In this document: piece after piece, positions 16,518-26,908 of the stretch | Numbering within the stretch: the stretch's first letter is position 1 | How the letters are laid out: each line of letters starts with the position of its first letter | Source of the DNA: Alphaproteobacteria bacterium casp-alpha6 | Lineage (GTDB): Bacteria; Pseudomonadota; Alphaproteobacteria; Rhodobacterales; Rhodobacteraceae | Direction: 5' to 3' | NCBI GenBank assembly: GCA_001510135.1 | Contig: LFER01000023.1 | Span: 1-64,000, forward strand | DNA length: 64,000 nt | Notes under the pieces: model-generated | Told to the model about the DNA's origin: nothing | Seen by the model: the letters and a program-made list of their open reading frames with translations, nothing else | The model's database searches: none | Made by a program: the position numbers and the translations under genes

Positions 16518-17897
16518 TCAGAAGAAATCTATAGAAACCTGTAAAAGCCTTTCGACTTCTGGGATATCTTTGGACAAGGCGAATAGCGCGATCACATCTC
16601 CTTCATCAATCCGCAAGGATCCAGTTGGCATTACAAGCTTTCCTCCTTTCAAAACCCCTCCGACCAAGACGCCTTCTGGAAAATCTATATCCTTAATTTT
16701 CTGCCCGCTCAGAGGTGATGTTGATAGAACTTGTGCTTCAATAATTTCTGCTTCCGCATCGCCAATAGAATAAACGCCCTTAACGCGGCCATGGCGAATA
16801 TGGCGCAAAATGGAGCTGACCGTTGTTGCCCGCGGATTGATGAAAGCATCTATCCCCATCGCTCCCATCAGCGGTACAAGGCTTGGATCATTAACCAAAA
16901 CAACAGAACGCGGACAGCCCAGCGTTTTTGCCCGTACCGCCGCAAGCATGTTGGTTTTATCATCGTCGGTAACCGCTAAAATAACGTCCGATTTTGAAAT
17001 ATTTGCCTCTTCAAGAAGTCTCGGGTCCAGACCATCGCCATTTAATACGATCGTCTTTTCCAGTTCGTTGGCAGCAAACTCCGCAATTTCTCGGTCTTTT
17101 TCAATAATCTTTGCGCGGGTCCGGTGTTCCTGTTTTTCAAGGGACTTGGCGATAGACAAACCAACGTGCCCGCCCCCAATAAGAACAACCCTATCCCTTT
17201 TGCCTTGTGTCTTGCCGAAAACTTCCAGCGCTCGTGCACTGTCGTCGACGTGGCACATGACATAGACTTCATCGTTTGAGAAAAGCTGATCGCCTGATTC
17301 AGGTGCATAGAGAATATTTTTGCGCCGAATGCCAACCACGATAATGCGCAGCGAAGAAAACAAATCCGTTAACTGGCGCAGTGGCGTATTTATCACAGGA
17401 CAATTTTCATCAAGCCGCAAACCAAGAAGTTGCGCCTGATTATCCAGAAACGTCTCTGTATCAAAGGCAGATGCAGCCGAAAGGCGTTTGAGCGCCGCAG
17501 CGGCAACTTCCCTTTCGGGACTAATCACAACGTCAATGGGCATGTGATCTCGTCGATAAAGATCAGAATAAATAGCATCAAGGTAGGATTGACTGCGCAG
17601 TCGGGCGACTTTTCTTGGAATATCAAAGATAGAGTGCGCAATTTGGCAGGTGACCATATTCACTTCGTCAGAATAGGTTGCCGCGATGATCATATCCGCG
17701 TCTCGCGCTCCCGCCTTTTGCAGAACATCCGGATATGATGCAAAGCCCGCCAAACCCTGTACGTCCAGAGTTTCTGTCGCCCGCCTTACCAGATCGGGAT
17801 TATTATCCACGATTGTCACGTCATTCCGTTCACCCGAAAGATGACGCGCTATTTGCCAACCGACTTGTCCAGCTCCGCAAATGATGACCTTCATCAC
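16518..17897 (-). CDS. trkA: Trk potassium uptake regulatory subunit TrkA
   Basis: 459 residues with two tandem RCK units. The first Rossmann motif is I-C-G-A-G-Q-V-G at 6-13 with acidic V-D-N-N at the strand-2 end. The second is L-I-G-G-G-H-V-G near the middle with I-I-E-K-D. TrkA-C domains follow each. It forms the nucleotide-sensing gating ring under TrkH, which follows after six bases. Two adjacent ATG codons open the frame (17897 or 17894). A 72-base gap separates it from ntrX upstream, which could hold a promoter or be read through. Confidence 0.95.
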   Translation of the reverse strand: MMKVIICGAGQVGWQIARHLSGERNDVTIVDNNPDLVRRATETLDVQGLAGFASYPDVLQKAGARDADMIIAATYSDEVNMVTCQIAHSIFDIPRKVARLRSQSYLDAIYSDLYRRDHMPIDVVISPEREVAAAALKRLSAASAFDTETFLDNQAQLLGLRLDENCPVINTPLRQLTDLFSSLRIIVVGIRRKNILYAPESGDQLFSNDEVYVMCHVDDSARALEVFGKTQGKRDRVVLIGGGHVGLSIAKSLEKQEHRTRAKIIEKDREIAEFAANELEKTIVLNGDGLDPRLLEEANISKSDVILAVTDDDKTNMLAAVRAKTLGCPRSVVLVNDPSLVPLMGAMGIDAFINPRATTVSSILRHIRHGRVKGVYSIGDAEAEIIEAQVLSTSPLSGQKIKDIDFPEGVLVGGVLKGGKLVMPTGSLRIDEGDVIALFALSKDIPEVERLLQVSIDFF

Positions 17898-17969
17898 ACT
17901 CCCTCGTGTTTAAACACGAACCAACTTTTCAATCGCAGATACACAGCTTTTGGTCAATTGTTGATTTTC

Positions 17970-19364
17970 TCAACCAGCCTTCGTGGTGACCCCAGAAGAT
18001 TTTCCTGAATTTACAACACCAAGCGATTTTAATTTGCGATGCAATGCGCTTCTTTCCATACCCACAAAGTTTGCGGTCTTACTTATATTTCCAGAAAACC
18101 GTTTAATTTGCGCCATTAGATAATCTCGTTCAAAAGCCTCACGTGCTTCGCGAAGCGGCAGGCTGGCCAAGGAGGGGCTGATGGTGCCGGCCTCAGGATC
18201 GTTGGTTTGTGTCTTGGTTTCATCTGGAATGTCGGTGACCTCTATAGGGCCAGTTCCATCACTCAAAATCAAAATCCGCTCAATGACATTGGCAAGTTGT
18301 CTTATATTGCCAGGCCAAGGCATCGTCTGCAAAAGTCCGGCCGCATCAGCGCTTAGCTCACGTATTGGGTGACCATGCAGCTCGTGGAAAAGTTTAAGAA
18401 AATGGCTTGCAATTAAGGGAATGTCTTCGCTTCGCTCGGATAAAGATGGAACCTCAACGGGCACAACGTTCAGTCTATGAAACAATTCCTCCCGAAATTC
18501 ACGCTTTTCTATGGCGTGCGACAGGTTCTGGCTGGTGGAAGAAATGACCCTAAAATCCACCTTGACCGTGTCTACACCGCCAAGTCGCGAAAATCCTTGA
18601 TCCACGAGAACCCGCAACAGTTTTGACTGGGTGGCCAGCGGCATATCTGCCACTTCGTCCAAATACACTGTTCCCCCATTTGCCTGCTCCAACAATCCGG
18701 TGGAATAGGATTTATTCTTATCTTCATGCCCAAATAAAACAGAGTCCATTTTATCGGCTTCGATAGAGGCACAATTGACCACAACAAACGGCGCCTGTGC
18801 GCGTTCTGAATTATTATGAATATAGCGCGCGGCCAATTCCTTTCCGCATCCCGAGGGCCCAGTGAGCAGTACACGACTATTGGTTTTCGTAAGCTTTTCC
18901 AATTGCAAAACAAGTGTTTTAAATGCGGGGGACTCTCCGAGCATTTGCGCAGAGGGACGATCCTTTTGACGAAGAGACGTGTTTTCATGACGCAAACGCG
19001 ACGTTTCCATTGCCCGTTTAATCACCACCAAAAGCTGGTCGATATTGAACGGTTTCTCGATAAAATCGTAGGCACCCTGTTTTATCGCGGCAACCGCAAT
19101 TTCAATATTTCCATGTCCTGAAATGATTACAACTGGGATATTGGGATATTCTTTTTTCACACGTTTCAGAATATCTATTCCGTCCATGTCGCTGTCTTTG
19201 AGCCAAATATCAAGAATAAGAAGGTTCGGCGGTGCTGTCATCACTTCGCGCATGCAGTCATCTGCAGTGCCGACTTTACGCGCTGAAAACCCCTCATCTT
19301 CCAATATATCGGCAATAAGTTCTCTAATATCGCGCTCATCGTCAACGATAAGAATATCACCCAT
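17970..19364 (-). CDS. ntrX: NtrX-type response regulator
   Basis: 464 residues: receiver domain with phospho-acceptor Asp52 (L-I-L-D-I-W), AAA+ domain with Walker A GPSGCGKE at 169-176 and Walker B V-Y-L-D-E at 233-237, then a Fis-type helix-turn-helix (N-I-S-K-T-A-N-F-V-G). The segment that normally carries GAFTGA (about 213-223) reads H-E-D-K-N-K-S-Y-S-T-G, so it should not activate sigma54 polymerase and probably acts as a sigma70-type regulator or repressor, as known for NtrX in this group. ATG 19364 has AGGA eight bases upstream and overlaps the ntrY stop by eight bases; the longer open frame to 19469 is not supported. The partner kinase is NtrY. Confidence 0.94.
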   Translation of the reverse strand: MGDILIVDDERDIRELIADILEDEGFSARKVGTADDCMREVMTAPPNLLILDIWLKDSDMDGIDILKRVKKEYPNIPVVIISGHGNIEIAVAAIKQGAYDFIEKPFNIDQLLVVIKRAMETSRLRHENTSLRQKDRPSAQMLGESPAFKTLVLQLEKLTKTNSRVLLTGPSGCGKELAARYIHNNSERAQAPFVVVNCASIEADKMDSVLFGHEDKNKSYSTGLLEQANGGTVYLDEVADMPLATQSKLLRVLVDQGFSRLGGVDTVKVDFRVISSTSQNLSHAIEKREFREELFHRLNVVPVEVPSLSERSEDIPLIASHFLKLFHELHGHPIRELSADAAGLLQTMPWPGNIRQLANVIERILILSDGTGPIEVTDIPDETKTQTNDPEAGTISPSLASLPLREAREAFERDYLMAQIKRFSGNISKTANFVGMERSALHRKLKSLGVVNSGKSSGVTTKAG

Positions 19365-21603
19365 CTGTTTGTTTTCCTTTTGTATTCTCATCTTGTTCTT
19401 CTGATAAAAATGGCAGTGACATAACGACACGTGCCCCAAAATACGGTGCTGCATCAAAGGAAGGCGCATCCTCCAGGCTCAACGTGCCGCCATGCTCTTC
19501 AACAATTTTCTTCACGATTGCCAATCCAAGTCCAGTACCTTTGTCCCGTGTCGTGACATAGGGTTCGAAAAGACGCGCACGATCCTGTGGCAATCCGATC
19601 CCATTGTCATCAATTATAACCTGAACAATATCGCCAACCTGTTCAACACCCACGTGGATTTCCCCCGCAATGGTACCGCCCAACTTATAACGTCGCGTGT
19701 CAATCGCTTCGCCCGCGTTTTTCAATAGATTTGTCAATGCCTGAGAAATCATTGTGGCATCAATACTGATGACCAATGAATTTTGCGGAATGTTACTGAC
19801 AAAATTGATGTTTGGTTGTCCATTTTCTTGAAGCAGCACAGCGGCCTTTACGATAGGGATCAAATCCTCTTTGGATTTTTTGGGTTGGGGTAGACGCGCA
19901 AATTTGGAAAATTCGTCAATGATATGCCGCAGATCATTTGTTTGACGAACGATGACATCTGTCATGCGCTCCAAATCGTCGCTCTCCTCAGAAAGCTTTG
20001 GTGCAAACTTTCGCCGGATACGTTCCGCAGACAGTTGGATTGGGGTCAAGGGATTTTTGATCTCATGTGCAATACGCCTTGCAACATCACCCCACGCTGC
20101 TGAACGCTGAGCGGATACCAAATCGGTTACATCGTCAAAGGCAATCACGTAGCCCTCCAATTGTCCCTTTTCATTACGCCTCCGTCCCACCCTCACAAGG
20201 AGATTTTCAAGCCGCCCCGCCTGAACTGTTTTCAGTTCCTCCTGAAGGCTTTCATTTTTCGTTTGGGTCAGTCGTTCAAACAAGGGGAAAAATTCAGGGA
20301 CCGCTACCGAAAGATGCGAATTTTCCAGAATTTCGTGCCCTCCCAACAACCGTTCTGCCGATTTGTTGACAAATGAGACTTTTCCTTCGGCATCCAATCC
20401 CAAAACACCTGAGGTTACAGAGCTCAATACAGAATCAAACATCCGTCGTCGCAATTCAATTTGCTCTGTATTCTCAAGAAGCGTTTCTCTTTGTTTTTCA
20501 AGCTGCTGTGTCATTTGGTTAAAGTATTTTGAAAGCTGGCTTATCTCATCATTGCCCTCTTCCTCGAGGACACGCGTATCCAATGCGCCTTCCCCAACTT
20601 TTTGCGCCGCCCCAGTCAAGCGGCCTATGGGGCGCGATAAGCGTTCGGCAAAAAATAACGCAGCAAAAACAGAGGCTGCAATCAAAAGCACTGCAAAAAT
20701 CAGATAGATAATCCCAAATCGAAACAATGACGCCCCACGCTGTGACTCAAGCTGTTGATAAAACTGACCTGCCGCCTGCGTTTCATCTAAAAGGGCAAAG
20801 AGATTGCCATCGATAACCCGTGAAACCAGCAAAAAATAGGTCCCAAAACCATTAAGATAGGTTAAAGCCCGCAATTCGTTGTTTGGAATATCAGGAATGA
20901 TCACAATCTCACGAATTGCTGTCTGGATGAGTTCAGAACTGGGTTCTTCGTAATCAAACAAATAGGACCGATTGCCCCTTAGAATCAAATCGCCTGTGTC
21001 GTCAATTATGAAGGCTTCCTTTAACCCGCGCTGTACATTTTCTTGTGCGTCACTCAGTCGTTGACGTAATAGTTGCGGGTCATTAATTGCGGTACGCCGA
21101 TAAGTCTCGAGATCACTTGCCAAAGCCGCTATATCTTCCTTCAGCCCCCTCACCTGTTCCTGTTCATACGCCTGCGCTGCCTCTAGAGAGTCTGCAATGA
21201 CCCCTTGAACCCGATCAGAAAACCATGCTTCAAATCCCATATTAATCGACAAAACGGCAAAGACTGCCACCGTCGCGGTCGGCAATAGCGACATCGCTGA
21301 AAACACACCTGTAAGGCGTAAATGGAGCTGTGAACCAGCTGATTTCTGCCGGCGAAGCGCAACAATTTGCATGACACGCTGCATAACAAGAGCAGTCAGA
21401 GCCAGTAGATAAAGAAGGTCGCATAGTAATATAACACGCAATAAATTGGACTCACGTCCTTGATCAATGGGACCCAAAATAAGATAGGTCACAAGGGCCA
21501 AAACAGGCGCAAGGCAGATCAAGCCAATATTTACATAAGTTGCGATGCGGCGTTGAAAGCGCAGCCTGCTGAGGCGAGACAGATTCATACGCGACACAGC
21601 CAT
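19357..21603 (-). CDS. ntrY: NtrY-type sensor histidine kinase
   Basis: 748 residues. Three or four N-terminal membrane helices enclose a periplasmic sensing region, then HAMP (R-L-S-R-P-I-G-R-L), a PAS domain, and the HisKA box [11 protein letters not shown] with its phospho-histidine. The HATPase domain follows, with N-L-L-K-N-A-G-E-A, D-N-G-I-G-L-P and G-T-G-L-G-L-A-I. It controls NtrX, linked to nitrogen metabolism, envelope and redox signals in alphaproteobacteria; the stimulus is not evident here. ATG 21603 with GGAG and AAAGG upstream is preferred over the GTG at 21639. An 80-base gap separates it from ntrC. Confidence 0.93.
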   Translation of the reverse strand: MAVSRMNLSRLSRLRFQRRIATYVNIGLICLAPVLALVTYLILGPIDQGRESNLLRVILLCDLLYLLALTALVMQRVMQIVALRRQKSAGSQLHLRLTGVFSAMSLLPTATVAVFAVLSINMGFEAWFSDRVQGVIADSLEAAQAYEQEQVRGLKEDIAALASDLETYRRTAINDPQLLRQRLSDAQENVQRGLKEAFIIDDTGDLILRGNRSYLFDYEEPSSELIQTAIREIVIIPDIPNNELRALTYLNGFGTYFLLVSRVIDGNLFALLDETQAAGQFYQQLESQRGASLFRFGIIYLIFAVLLIAASVFAALFFAERLSRPIGRLTGAAQKVGEGALDTRVLEEEGNDEISQLSKYFNQMTQQLEKQRETLLENTEQIELRRRMFDSVLSSVTSGVLGLDAEGKVSFVNKSAERLLGGHEILENSHLSVAVPEFFPLFERLTQTKNESLQEELKTVQAGRLENLLVRVGRRRNEKGQLEGYVIAFDDVTDLVSAQRSAAWGDVARRIAHEIKNPLTPIQLSAERIRRKFAPKLSEESDDLERMTDVIVRQTNDLRHIIDEFSKFARLPQPKKSKEDLIPIVKAAVLLQENGQPNINFVSNIPQNSLVISIDATMISQALTNLLKNAGEAIDTRRYKLGGTIAGEIHVGVEQVGDIVQVIIDDNGIGLPQDRARLFEPYVTTRDKGTGLGLAIVKKIVEEHGGTLSLEDAPSFDAAPYFGARVVMSLPFLSEEQDENTKGKQTDG

Positions 21604-21682
21604 CAGCCTTTGTCTCCGATGTTGGGCAGAGCGGACCACATGCGTTCACCCAATATGTTGCCCCCCCAGACATGTTGCAGTA

Positions 21683-23056
21683 TTACATCAGTTTTCGTCG
21701 ACGTGTAACCATAATGTCAAGCTCACTTATTTTTTTGCGCAAAGTATTGCGATTAATTCCCAAAAGGTCTGCGCATTTTGCTTGGTTCCCTCCGGTTTCC
21801 TCCAAAGCAATATCAAGCAACGGACGCTCAACTTCTCTTAGAATACGTGCATAAAGGCCTGGCGGAGGAAGCACGTTTCCATGAAGATCAAAATACCGCC
21901 GAAGGTGACGCGCCACATCACTAGAAAGCTTATCTGTTGATCCTCTTTTTTGTGACAGGGGCATCGCAGGTTGGTCCTGAAGAACCTGTTCCAGCTCAGC
22001 AAGCGTGATCACTGGGGAACGCGCTGTAAGGCCCAGACGTTTCACAATATTTTCAAGCTGGCGCACATTGCCCGGCCAGCTATAGCTTCGAAAGAGATCC
22101 GACGCCTCAGGACCGAATGTGCGCATCAAGGCACCATCTCTTTCCCCTTTATTAAGGAAATGCTCTGCCAAAATCTTAATATCATCCACCCGCTCGCGCA
22201 GTGAGGGTACTCGAATTGTTGCCCCCCCAAGCCGGTAGTATAAATCGCGCCGAATGACGCCGGCTTCAGCGGCCTCATGTGCTTCGTCCTGCATTGTGGC
22301 AATAAAGCGGGGTGCCGTATCTAGCGAGTTATCGATCATCCTGACAATACGGGCCTGACATTCATCGTTAAAGTCAGCAATTTGTTCGAATAAGACTGTT
22401 CCCCCCCGCGCCCGCGCCAAAATTTTTGACGGGCCCTCCAGTTCGGTCAAGTCGGCTTCCGAAACAGTGACAAGCGGAAAATTTCGACGATCGGAAAAAT
22501 TATGCAGCACCTTAGCGATGAGTGTTTTTCCTGTACCAGACTCGCCACAAATCATTATCGGCAAATCCGCGTGCATTAATTTTGCCACTGTCTGATAGAG
22601 CTCTTGCATAATTGGTGTCGCCCCCACCAGCGGGAGGTTTTGCTGATCCTCTTCCATAGACAAATCAGCTGGGTCAGATTTGATTCGAGATTTTTTTTGC
22701 TCTAACGCTTTTGAGCATCGCTTCATGAGATCAGGCAGATCAAAAGGCTTCGATAAATAATCAAACGCATTTGCCTGATTGGCCTTTATGGCTGTGAGGA
22801 TTGTATTTTGCGCAGAGATGACGATGACAGGCAAATCAGGACGATCCTGCGTGATTTTGGGAAGCATTTCGATCCCGTTTCCATCCGGCATCATGACATC
22901 TGTGATGACTGCATCTCCTTTGCCTTCGCTCACCCATCTCATCAATGTCGTCAGGCTTGACGTGGCATGGACACGACAACCTGCCCGCGTCAGCGCCTGT
23001 GTCAATACAGTGCGAATAGTTTTATCATCATCTGCGACAAGAACAGTACCGTCCAT
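21683..23056 (-). CDS. ntrC: nitrogen regulation response regulator NtrC, sigma54-independent type
   Basis: 457 residues: receiver domain with Asp53 (I-T-D-V-M-M-P), a degenerate AAA+ domain (Walker A GESGTGKT, 171-178), and a C-terminal Fis helix-turn-helix ([12 protein letters not shown]). The stretch that should hold GAFTGA is missing altogether: the chain passes from T-E-L-E-G-P-S directly to [10 protein letters not shown]. The Walker B position reads V-L-F-E-Q, so the usual Asp-Glu is Glu-Gln. Rhodobacter capsulatus NtrC also lacks GAFTGA and works with the housekeeping polymerase, so the same is expected here. It lies four bases behind ntrB and is the partner of that kinase. Confidence 0.94.
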   Translation of the reverse strand: MDGTVLVADDDKTIRTVLTQALTRAGCRVHATSSLTTLMRWVSEGKGDAVITDVMMPDGNGIEMLPKITQDRPDLPVIVISAQNTILTAIKANQANAFDYLSKPFDLPDLMKRCSKALEQKKSRIKSDPADLSMEEDQQNLPLVGATPIMQELYQTVAKLMHADLPIMICGESGTGKTLIAKVLHNFSDRRNFPLVTVSEADLTELEGPSKILARARGGTVLFEQIADFNDECQARIVRMIDNSLDTAPRFIATMQDEAHEAAEAGVIRRDLYYRLGGATIRVPSLRERVDDIKILAEHFLNKGERDGALMRTFGPEASDLFRSYSWPGNVRQLENIVKRLGLTARSPVITLAELEQVLQDQPAMPLSQKRGSTDKLSSDVARHLRRYFDLHGNVLPPPGLYARILREVERPLLDIALEETGGNQAKCADLLGINRNTLRKKISELDIMVTRRRKLM

Positions 23057-23060
23057 AAAC

Positions 23061-24149
23061 CTACTCCTTATCTAACTGCGCATGATTTGGGGCGCGAGGT
23101 AATGAAATGCGAAACACGGTACGACCCGGCTGCGAGTCTAAAGAAAGCCACCCATTGTGTTCCGATATAATTTTACTGGCCAAGGCCAGCCCCAACCCTG
23201 TCCCATTTTCTTTGCCGGACACGAAAGGTTCAAAAATATTTGCCTTTATGTCATCAGGAATACCCGGGCCATCGTCACTGATTTCTATCTGCATCGGCAA
23301 AGGATGGCCTGCTCCGTCCGCGCGTCGCATTTTGAAAGAGTGTTCATAAAATGTCCGCAATGTGATCACCCCCCCTTTTGGCGAGGCCGCTTCAGACGCA
23401 TTTTTCAATAGATTCAAAAGGACCTGCAATAATTGATCATCATCTGCATAGACCGGGGGCAAGGAAGGATCATAATCTTCTACGAACCGCATATGCGCAC
23501 CATGACCCAATTGAGAAGAGCGGCGCGCGCGATCTAAAACGTCGTGGATGTTGACTTCGCTCAATGAGGGCGGGCGCAGATTGCCGAATTGCTCGACTTG
23601 ATCCAACAATTTTACAATCCGGCGACTTTCTTCAACGATAAGATCTGTCAGTTCAAGGTCTTTGGGCGGCAACCCCATCGATAACAGCTGAGCTGCCCCC
23701 GTGATACCAGCCAGAGGGTTCTTGATTTCGTGGGCGAGCATTTCAGCCATTCCAATGGCCGATTTTGACGCAGACTGTGCTGTTTGCGTTAGTGTTATGC
23801 GACCAGCCAGCTCTCGCGGTGCAATCATCAACAACATTAAATCATTTTCGCCTGAAATGGGTGCCAATTTAAGATTGCAGACGCGAGCCTCCCCTTGATT
23901 TGTATTTACCTGCACTTCATTGATGAACAGCCTCGCAGAATTTTCCTGCGCGTTCAGAAAATTCCGCCGTAGATTTTCGTCAATGAAAAGGCGGTGCCAC
24001 AAAAAGCTTCCAACCAGCGCACGATGAGATGTGTTAAAAAACCCCTCTGCAGACGGGTTAACATCGATAATGCGCTCCGCACTATCGTAGACGAGGGAAG
24101 GCACGGGCATAGACGCCCATATTGCATCATTCAAGCTAGGGTGACTCAT
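23061..24149 (-). CDS. ntrB: nitrogen regulation sensor kinase NtrB
   Basis: 362-residue cytosolic kinase: an N-terminal PAS domain (about 15-115), HisKA with His140 in [11 protein letters not shown], and HATPase with [16 protein letters not shown] and G-T-G-L-G-L-A. It phosphorylates NtrC when nitrogen is limiting and is normally controlled by PII protein, whose gene is not in this window. Its start overlaps the dusB stop by four bases and ntrC follows after four bases, giving the classic nifR3-ntrB-ntrC operon. Confidence 0.95.
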   Translation of the reverse strand: MSHPSLNDAIWASMPVPSLVYDSAERIIDVNPSAEGFFNTSHRALVGSFLWHRLFIDENLRRNFLNAQENSARLFINEVQVNTNQGEARVCNLKLAPISGENDLMLLMIAPRELAGRITLTQTAQSASKSAIGMAEMLAHEIKNPLAGITGAAQLLSMGLPPKDLELTDLIVEESRRIVKLLDQVEQFGNLRPPSLSEVNIHDVLDRARRSSQLGHGAHMRFVEDYDPSLPPVYADDDQLLQVLLNLLKNASEAASPKGGVITLRTFYEHSFKMRRADGAGHPLPMQIEISDDGPGIPDDIKANIFEPFVSGKENGTGLGLALASKIISEHNGWLSLDSQPGRTVFRISLPRAPNHAQLDKE

Positions 24150-25135
24150 GCCGCTTGCCGCCTATGAAAAGCGTCTGGCAAAAGACGCAATACGATTGCG
24201 GGACTTTCCGATCTCAGGATCAATTGTCTTATATCAGACGCAGTTTGCGCAGTATCCATATACCACCCCAGATGTTTGCGCGCCACGCGCAGACCAAGGT
24301 CCTTGCCATAAAATGAGAGCATATCTTCATAATGGGCCGCGACAAGTGACGCAAAATCTTTGCAAAAAAACAGCTTTTGATCAGATCTCGCTGACAGTTT
24401 CTGCGCGATATCTGCGAGCAACCAAGGTTTTCCTCTTGCGCCCCTTCCGATCATAATACCATCAGCACCAGATTGATCCAATGCCGCTTTGGCGGTGACC
24501 AGATCGACGATATCGCCATTTGCCACAACCGGAATGCGCACTGTTTCCTTTACCTGCGAAATCGCAGACCAATTCGCCTTTCCCTTATAAAACTGACAGC
24601 GCGTGCGCCCGTGAATGGTGATCATGCAGATGCCGGCCTCTTCGGCACGTTTTGCCAATTCTGGGGCATTATGAAGCGCGCTATCCCAACCAAGACGGGT
24701 TTTCAGGGAAACAGGAACATCTACGGCCTCTACCACGGCATTGATCAGCCTTAATGCGTGATCAAGGTCCTTTAGAAGAGCGGACCCAGAATATCCGCTG
24801 ACAACTTTTTTGGCGGGACAGCCCATATTAATGTCTATCAATTTTGCCCCATTTGCTTCAGCCATGCGCGCCGCTTCACCCATCCAATAGGCTTCCCTCC
24901 CTGCCAACTGGACTGCAGTGCGCTCCGCTCCAAATCCCAACTCGGCTTTTTCAAGGCTGCCGATGCGGCCCTGAACGATATCTTGTGAAGCGATCATTTC
25001 GCTCACAACCAAACCTGCACCAAAGCGCGCCACAAGAGAGCGAAACGGAAGATCCGTAATTCCAGCCATCGGTGCTAAAAGCACGGGAAAAGCCGGATCG
25101 AATGGGTCGAGTGATGTTGATGTGTCTAAAGCCAT
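24146..25135 (-). CDS. dusB: tRNA-dihydrouridine synthase DusB (NifR3)
   Basis: 329-residue FMN-dependent TIM-barrel enzyme that reduces uridine in the D-loop of tRNA. It has the opening L-A-P-M-A-G-I-T-D-L-P-F-R, the catalytic-cysteine motif D-I-N-M-G-C-P-A-K-K-V, K-T-R-L-G-W, the histidine motif I-H-G-R-T-R, and N-G-D-I and M-I-G-R-G-A for the phosphate site. Its place at the head of ntrBC is the old nifR3 arrangement, and the link is by shared transcript rather than known function. The upstream neighbour ispD is divergent, so the promoters of both lie between 25136 and 25297. Confidence 0.95.
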   Translation of the reverse strand: MALDTSTSLDPFDPAFPVLLAPMAGITDLPFRSLVARFGAGLVVSEMIASQDIVQGRIGSLEKAELGFGAERTAVQLAGREAYWMGEAARMAEANGAKLIDINMGCPAKKVVSGYSGSALLKDLDHALRLINAVVEAVDVPVSLKTRLGWDSALHNAPELAKRAEEAGICMITIHGRTRCQFYKGKANWSAISQVKETVRIPVVANGDIVDLVTAKAALDQSGADGIMIGRGARGKPWLLADIAQKLSARSDQKLFFCKDFASLVAAHYEDMLSFYGKDLGLRVARKHLGWYMDTAQTASDIRQLILRSESPAIVLRLLPDAFHRRQAA

Positions 25136-25297
25136 GACATGTGCGTAATCGCATTGTGGGCATCCGGCAAGAAATTTTTGCTAAAAATATCAGCACATAT
25201 CAACAATTGCCTAAATTTTAATCTTTATTTTCTTGATTGTCTCGCTTTGAACTTGCAAGTAAGACAAGCGTATGTTGATGACGCTATGGATAGGTTC

Positions 25298-25945
25298 ATG
25301 CAGATCGCTGCTTTGATTGTGGCCGCGGGCCGCGGATCACGGGCCGGGGCTGGCACGCCAAAACAATGGCAAACCCTCGCTGGAATGCGCGTTATGGACC
25401 ATACACTTCGAATCTTTACCGACCATCCTAGAATTGACCGCATTCTCGTTGTTCTACATGCCGACGACACGCATCTTTTAGATATTAGCTATGAACGCGC
25501 CATCGGAGGCGATCAACGTCAGATATCTGTTCTCAATGGTTTAAACGCCCTGAGTTCGGACCCGCCAGATTTCGTTCTCATTCATGATGTCGCACGCGCC
25601 ACCACGCCGCCATTTGTAATCGACAATGTAATTGACGCTCTTCAAACCCATCATGGGGCGGCACCTGCCCTCGCGGTGACAGATGCCCTTTGGGCAGGGC
25701 ATAATGGCCTTGTGCAAAACTCAGTTTCACGTTCGGGTCTATTTCGGGCACAAACCCCCCAAGGGTTTCACTTTGCCCCCATTCTGGCGGCACATAGACG
25801 GGCGAATTCTTCTGCAAAGGATGATGTAGAAGTTGCTCTTCAGGCTGGACTGCATGTTGCGATTGTTGGTGGCAGCGAAAACAATATCAAAATCACTTAC
25901 CCCGAGGATTTTGACCGAGCTGCGAATATTCTGAAGGATCGATGA
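25298..25945 (+). CDS. ispD: 2-C-methyl-D-erythritol 4-phosphate cytidylyltransferase
   Basis: About 215 residues; makes CDP-ME from MEP and CTP in the non-mevalonate isoprenoid pathway. The nucleotide-binding start [12 protein letters not shown], the K-Q-W segment, I-H-D-V-A-R and the T-P-Q-G-F loop are present. ATG 25298 fits the family length and has a GGATAGG-like ribosome site; ATG 25286 is an in-frame alternative, and the frame is open further back to 25139 without support. ispF follows after one base. In many alphaproteobacteria the two are fused as IspDF; here they are separate genes. Confidence 0.92.
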   Translation: MQIAALIVAAGRGSRAGAGTPKQWQTLAGMRVMDHTLRIFTDHPRIDRILVVLHADDTHLLDISYERAIGGDQRQISVLNGLNALSSDPPDFVLIHDVARATTPPFVIDNVIDALQTHHGAAPALAVTDALWAGHNGLVQNSVSRSGLFRAQTPQGFHFAPILAAHRRANSSAKDDVEVALQAGLHVAIVGGSENNIKITYPEDFDRAANILKDR

Positions 25946-25946
25946 A

Positions 25947-26426
25947 ATGGATGTAAGATTAGGTCACGGTTTTGATGTTCATGCCTTTGAAGACGGTGAT
26001 CATGTAATCCTCTGCGGTGTGAAAATCCCTCATAAATTTTCGCTAAAAGGACATTCTGATGCAGATGTCGCTCTTCATGCGATTACAGATGCCATTTATG
26101 GCGCATTGGCCGACGGGGATATTGGGCGGCACTTCCCGCCAAGCGACGACAAATGGAAAGGCGCGGCGAGCGATATTTTCCTCAAACACGCAATAGAAAC
26201 TTGCAAAGTGCGTGGGTTTCGGATTTCCAATCTTGATTGCACGATCATCTGTGAGGCGCCAAAAATCTACCTGCATTGGAAAAGCATGCGCAACTCTGTG
26301 TCCCTTATTACAGGTGTGTCAGAGAAGCGTATCAGCATTAAAGCAACTACCAGCGAACGTCTGGGGTTTACGGGACGCGAAGAGGGTATCGCAGCGATGG
26401 CTACCGCATGTTTGGTATCTAAATGA
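25947..26426 (+). CDS. ispF: 2-C-methyl-D-erythritol 2,4-cyclodiphosphate synthase
   Basis: 159 residues, the standard trimeric zinc enzyme. The metal ligands sit in G-H-G-F-D-V-H and in [11 protein letters not shown]; the C-terminal [14 protein letters not shown] motif is intact. It converts CDP-ME 2-phosphate into the cyclic diphosphate in the MEP pathway, the same route as ispD directly upstream and dxr at 52650-53816. The stop overlaps the pgpA start by four bases. Confidence 0.96.
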   Translation: MDVRLGHGFDVHAFEDGDHVILCGVKIPHKFSLKGHSDADVALHAITDAIYGALADGDIGRHFPPSDDKWKGAASDIFLKHAIETCKVRGFRISNLDCTIICEAPKIYLHWKSMRNSVSLITGVSEKRISIKATTSERLGFTGREEGIAAMATACLVSK

Positions 26427-26908
26427 ACAAATTGATCGCGACTTTTTTCGGTATTGGATTTTTAAAACCCGCGCCGGGCACATGGGGATCTTTGGTCGCA
26501 TTACCTCTCTTTTGGGTGGTTTTTCATTTTGGCGGCCTTTGGGGAACGATCTTTATCGGGCTGATACTATTTTATATCGGTTGGAGGGCTACGGAACACT
26601 ATTCCCTTCAGACAAAAAGTCATGATGCCTCCGAGGTGGTGATTGATGAGGTGGTTGGGCAATTCATCGCGCTCCTACCGGTTGCTGTTGGGGCTGGCGT
26701 GATGGAGATTGACATCTCTCGGCTTTGGCCAGGCTGGATATGCTCATTCGTTTTATTTCGCGTGTTTGATATTTTCAAACCGGGGATTGTGGGGCGCTTT
26801 GACAGGGGGTCATCTGCATTAAGTGTGATGCTCGATGATGTCTTTGCAGGAGTTTTTGCAGCAGTGGGAGTCGTTGTGCTGGCAGGAGTCTTTCATGGAT
26901 TTGCCTGA
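26423..26908 (+). CDS. pgpA: phosphatidylglycerophosphatase A
   Basis: 161-residue membrane protein with four hydrophobic segments. The family signature at the N terminus ([16 protein letters not shown]) and the acidic V-I-D-E-V-V-G-Q motif for metal and phosphate are clear. It dephosphorylates phosphatidylglycerophosphate to phosphatidylglycerol. It overlaps ispF by four bases and cinA by fourteen, so the four genes form a tight operon. Confidence 0.94.
   Translation: MNKLIATFFGIGFLKPAPGTWGSLVALPLFWVVFHFGGLWGTIFIGLILFYIGWRATEHYSLQTKSHDASEVVIDEVVGQFIALLPVAVGAGVMEIDISRLWPGWICSFVLFRVFDIFKPGIVGRFDRGSSALSVMLDDVFAGVFAAVGVVVLAGVFHGFA

Noticed and set aside
25251-25260. Perfect palindrome ACTTGCAAGT between dusB and ispD
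   Set aside because: A ten-base palindrome of this composition is short, and no second element supports a binding site.
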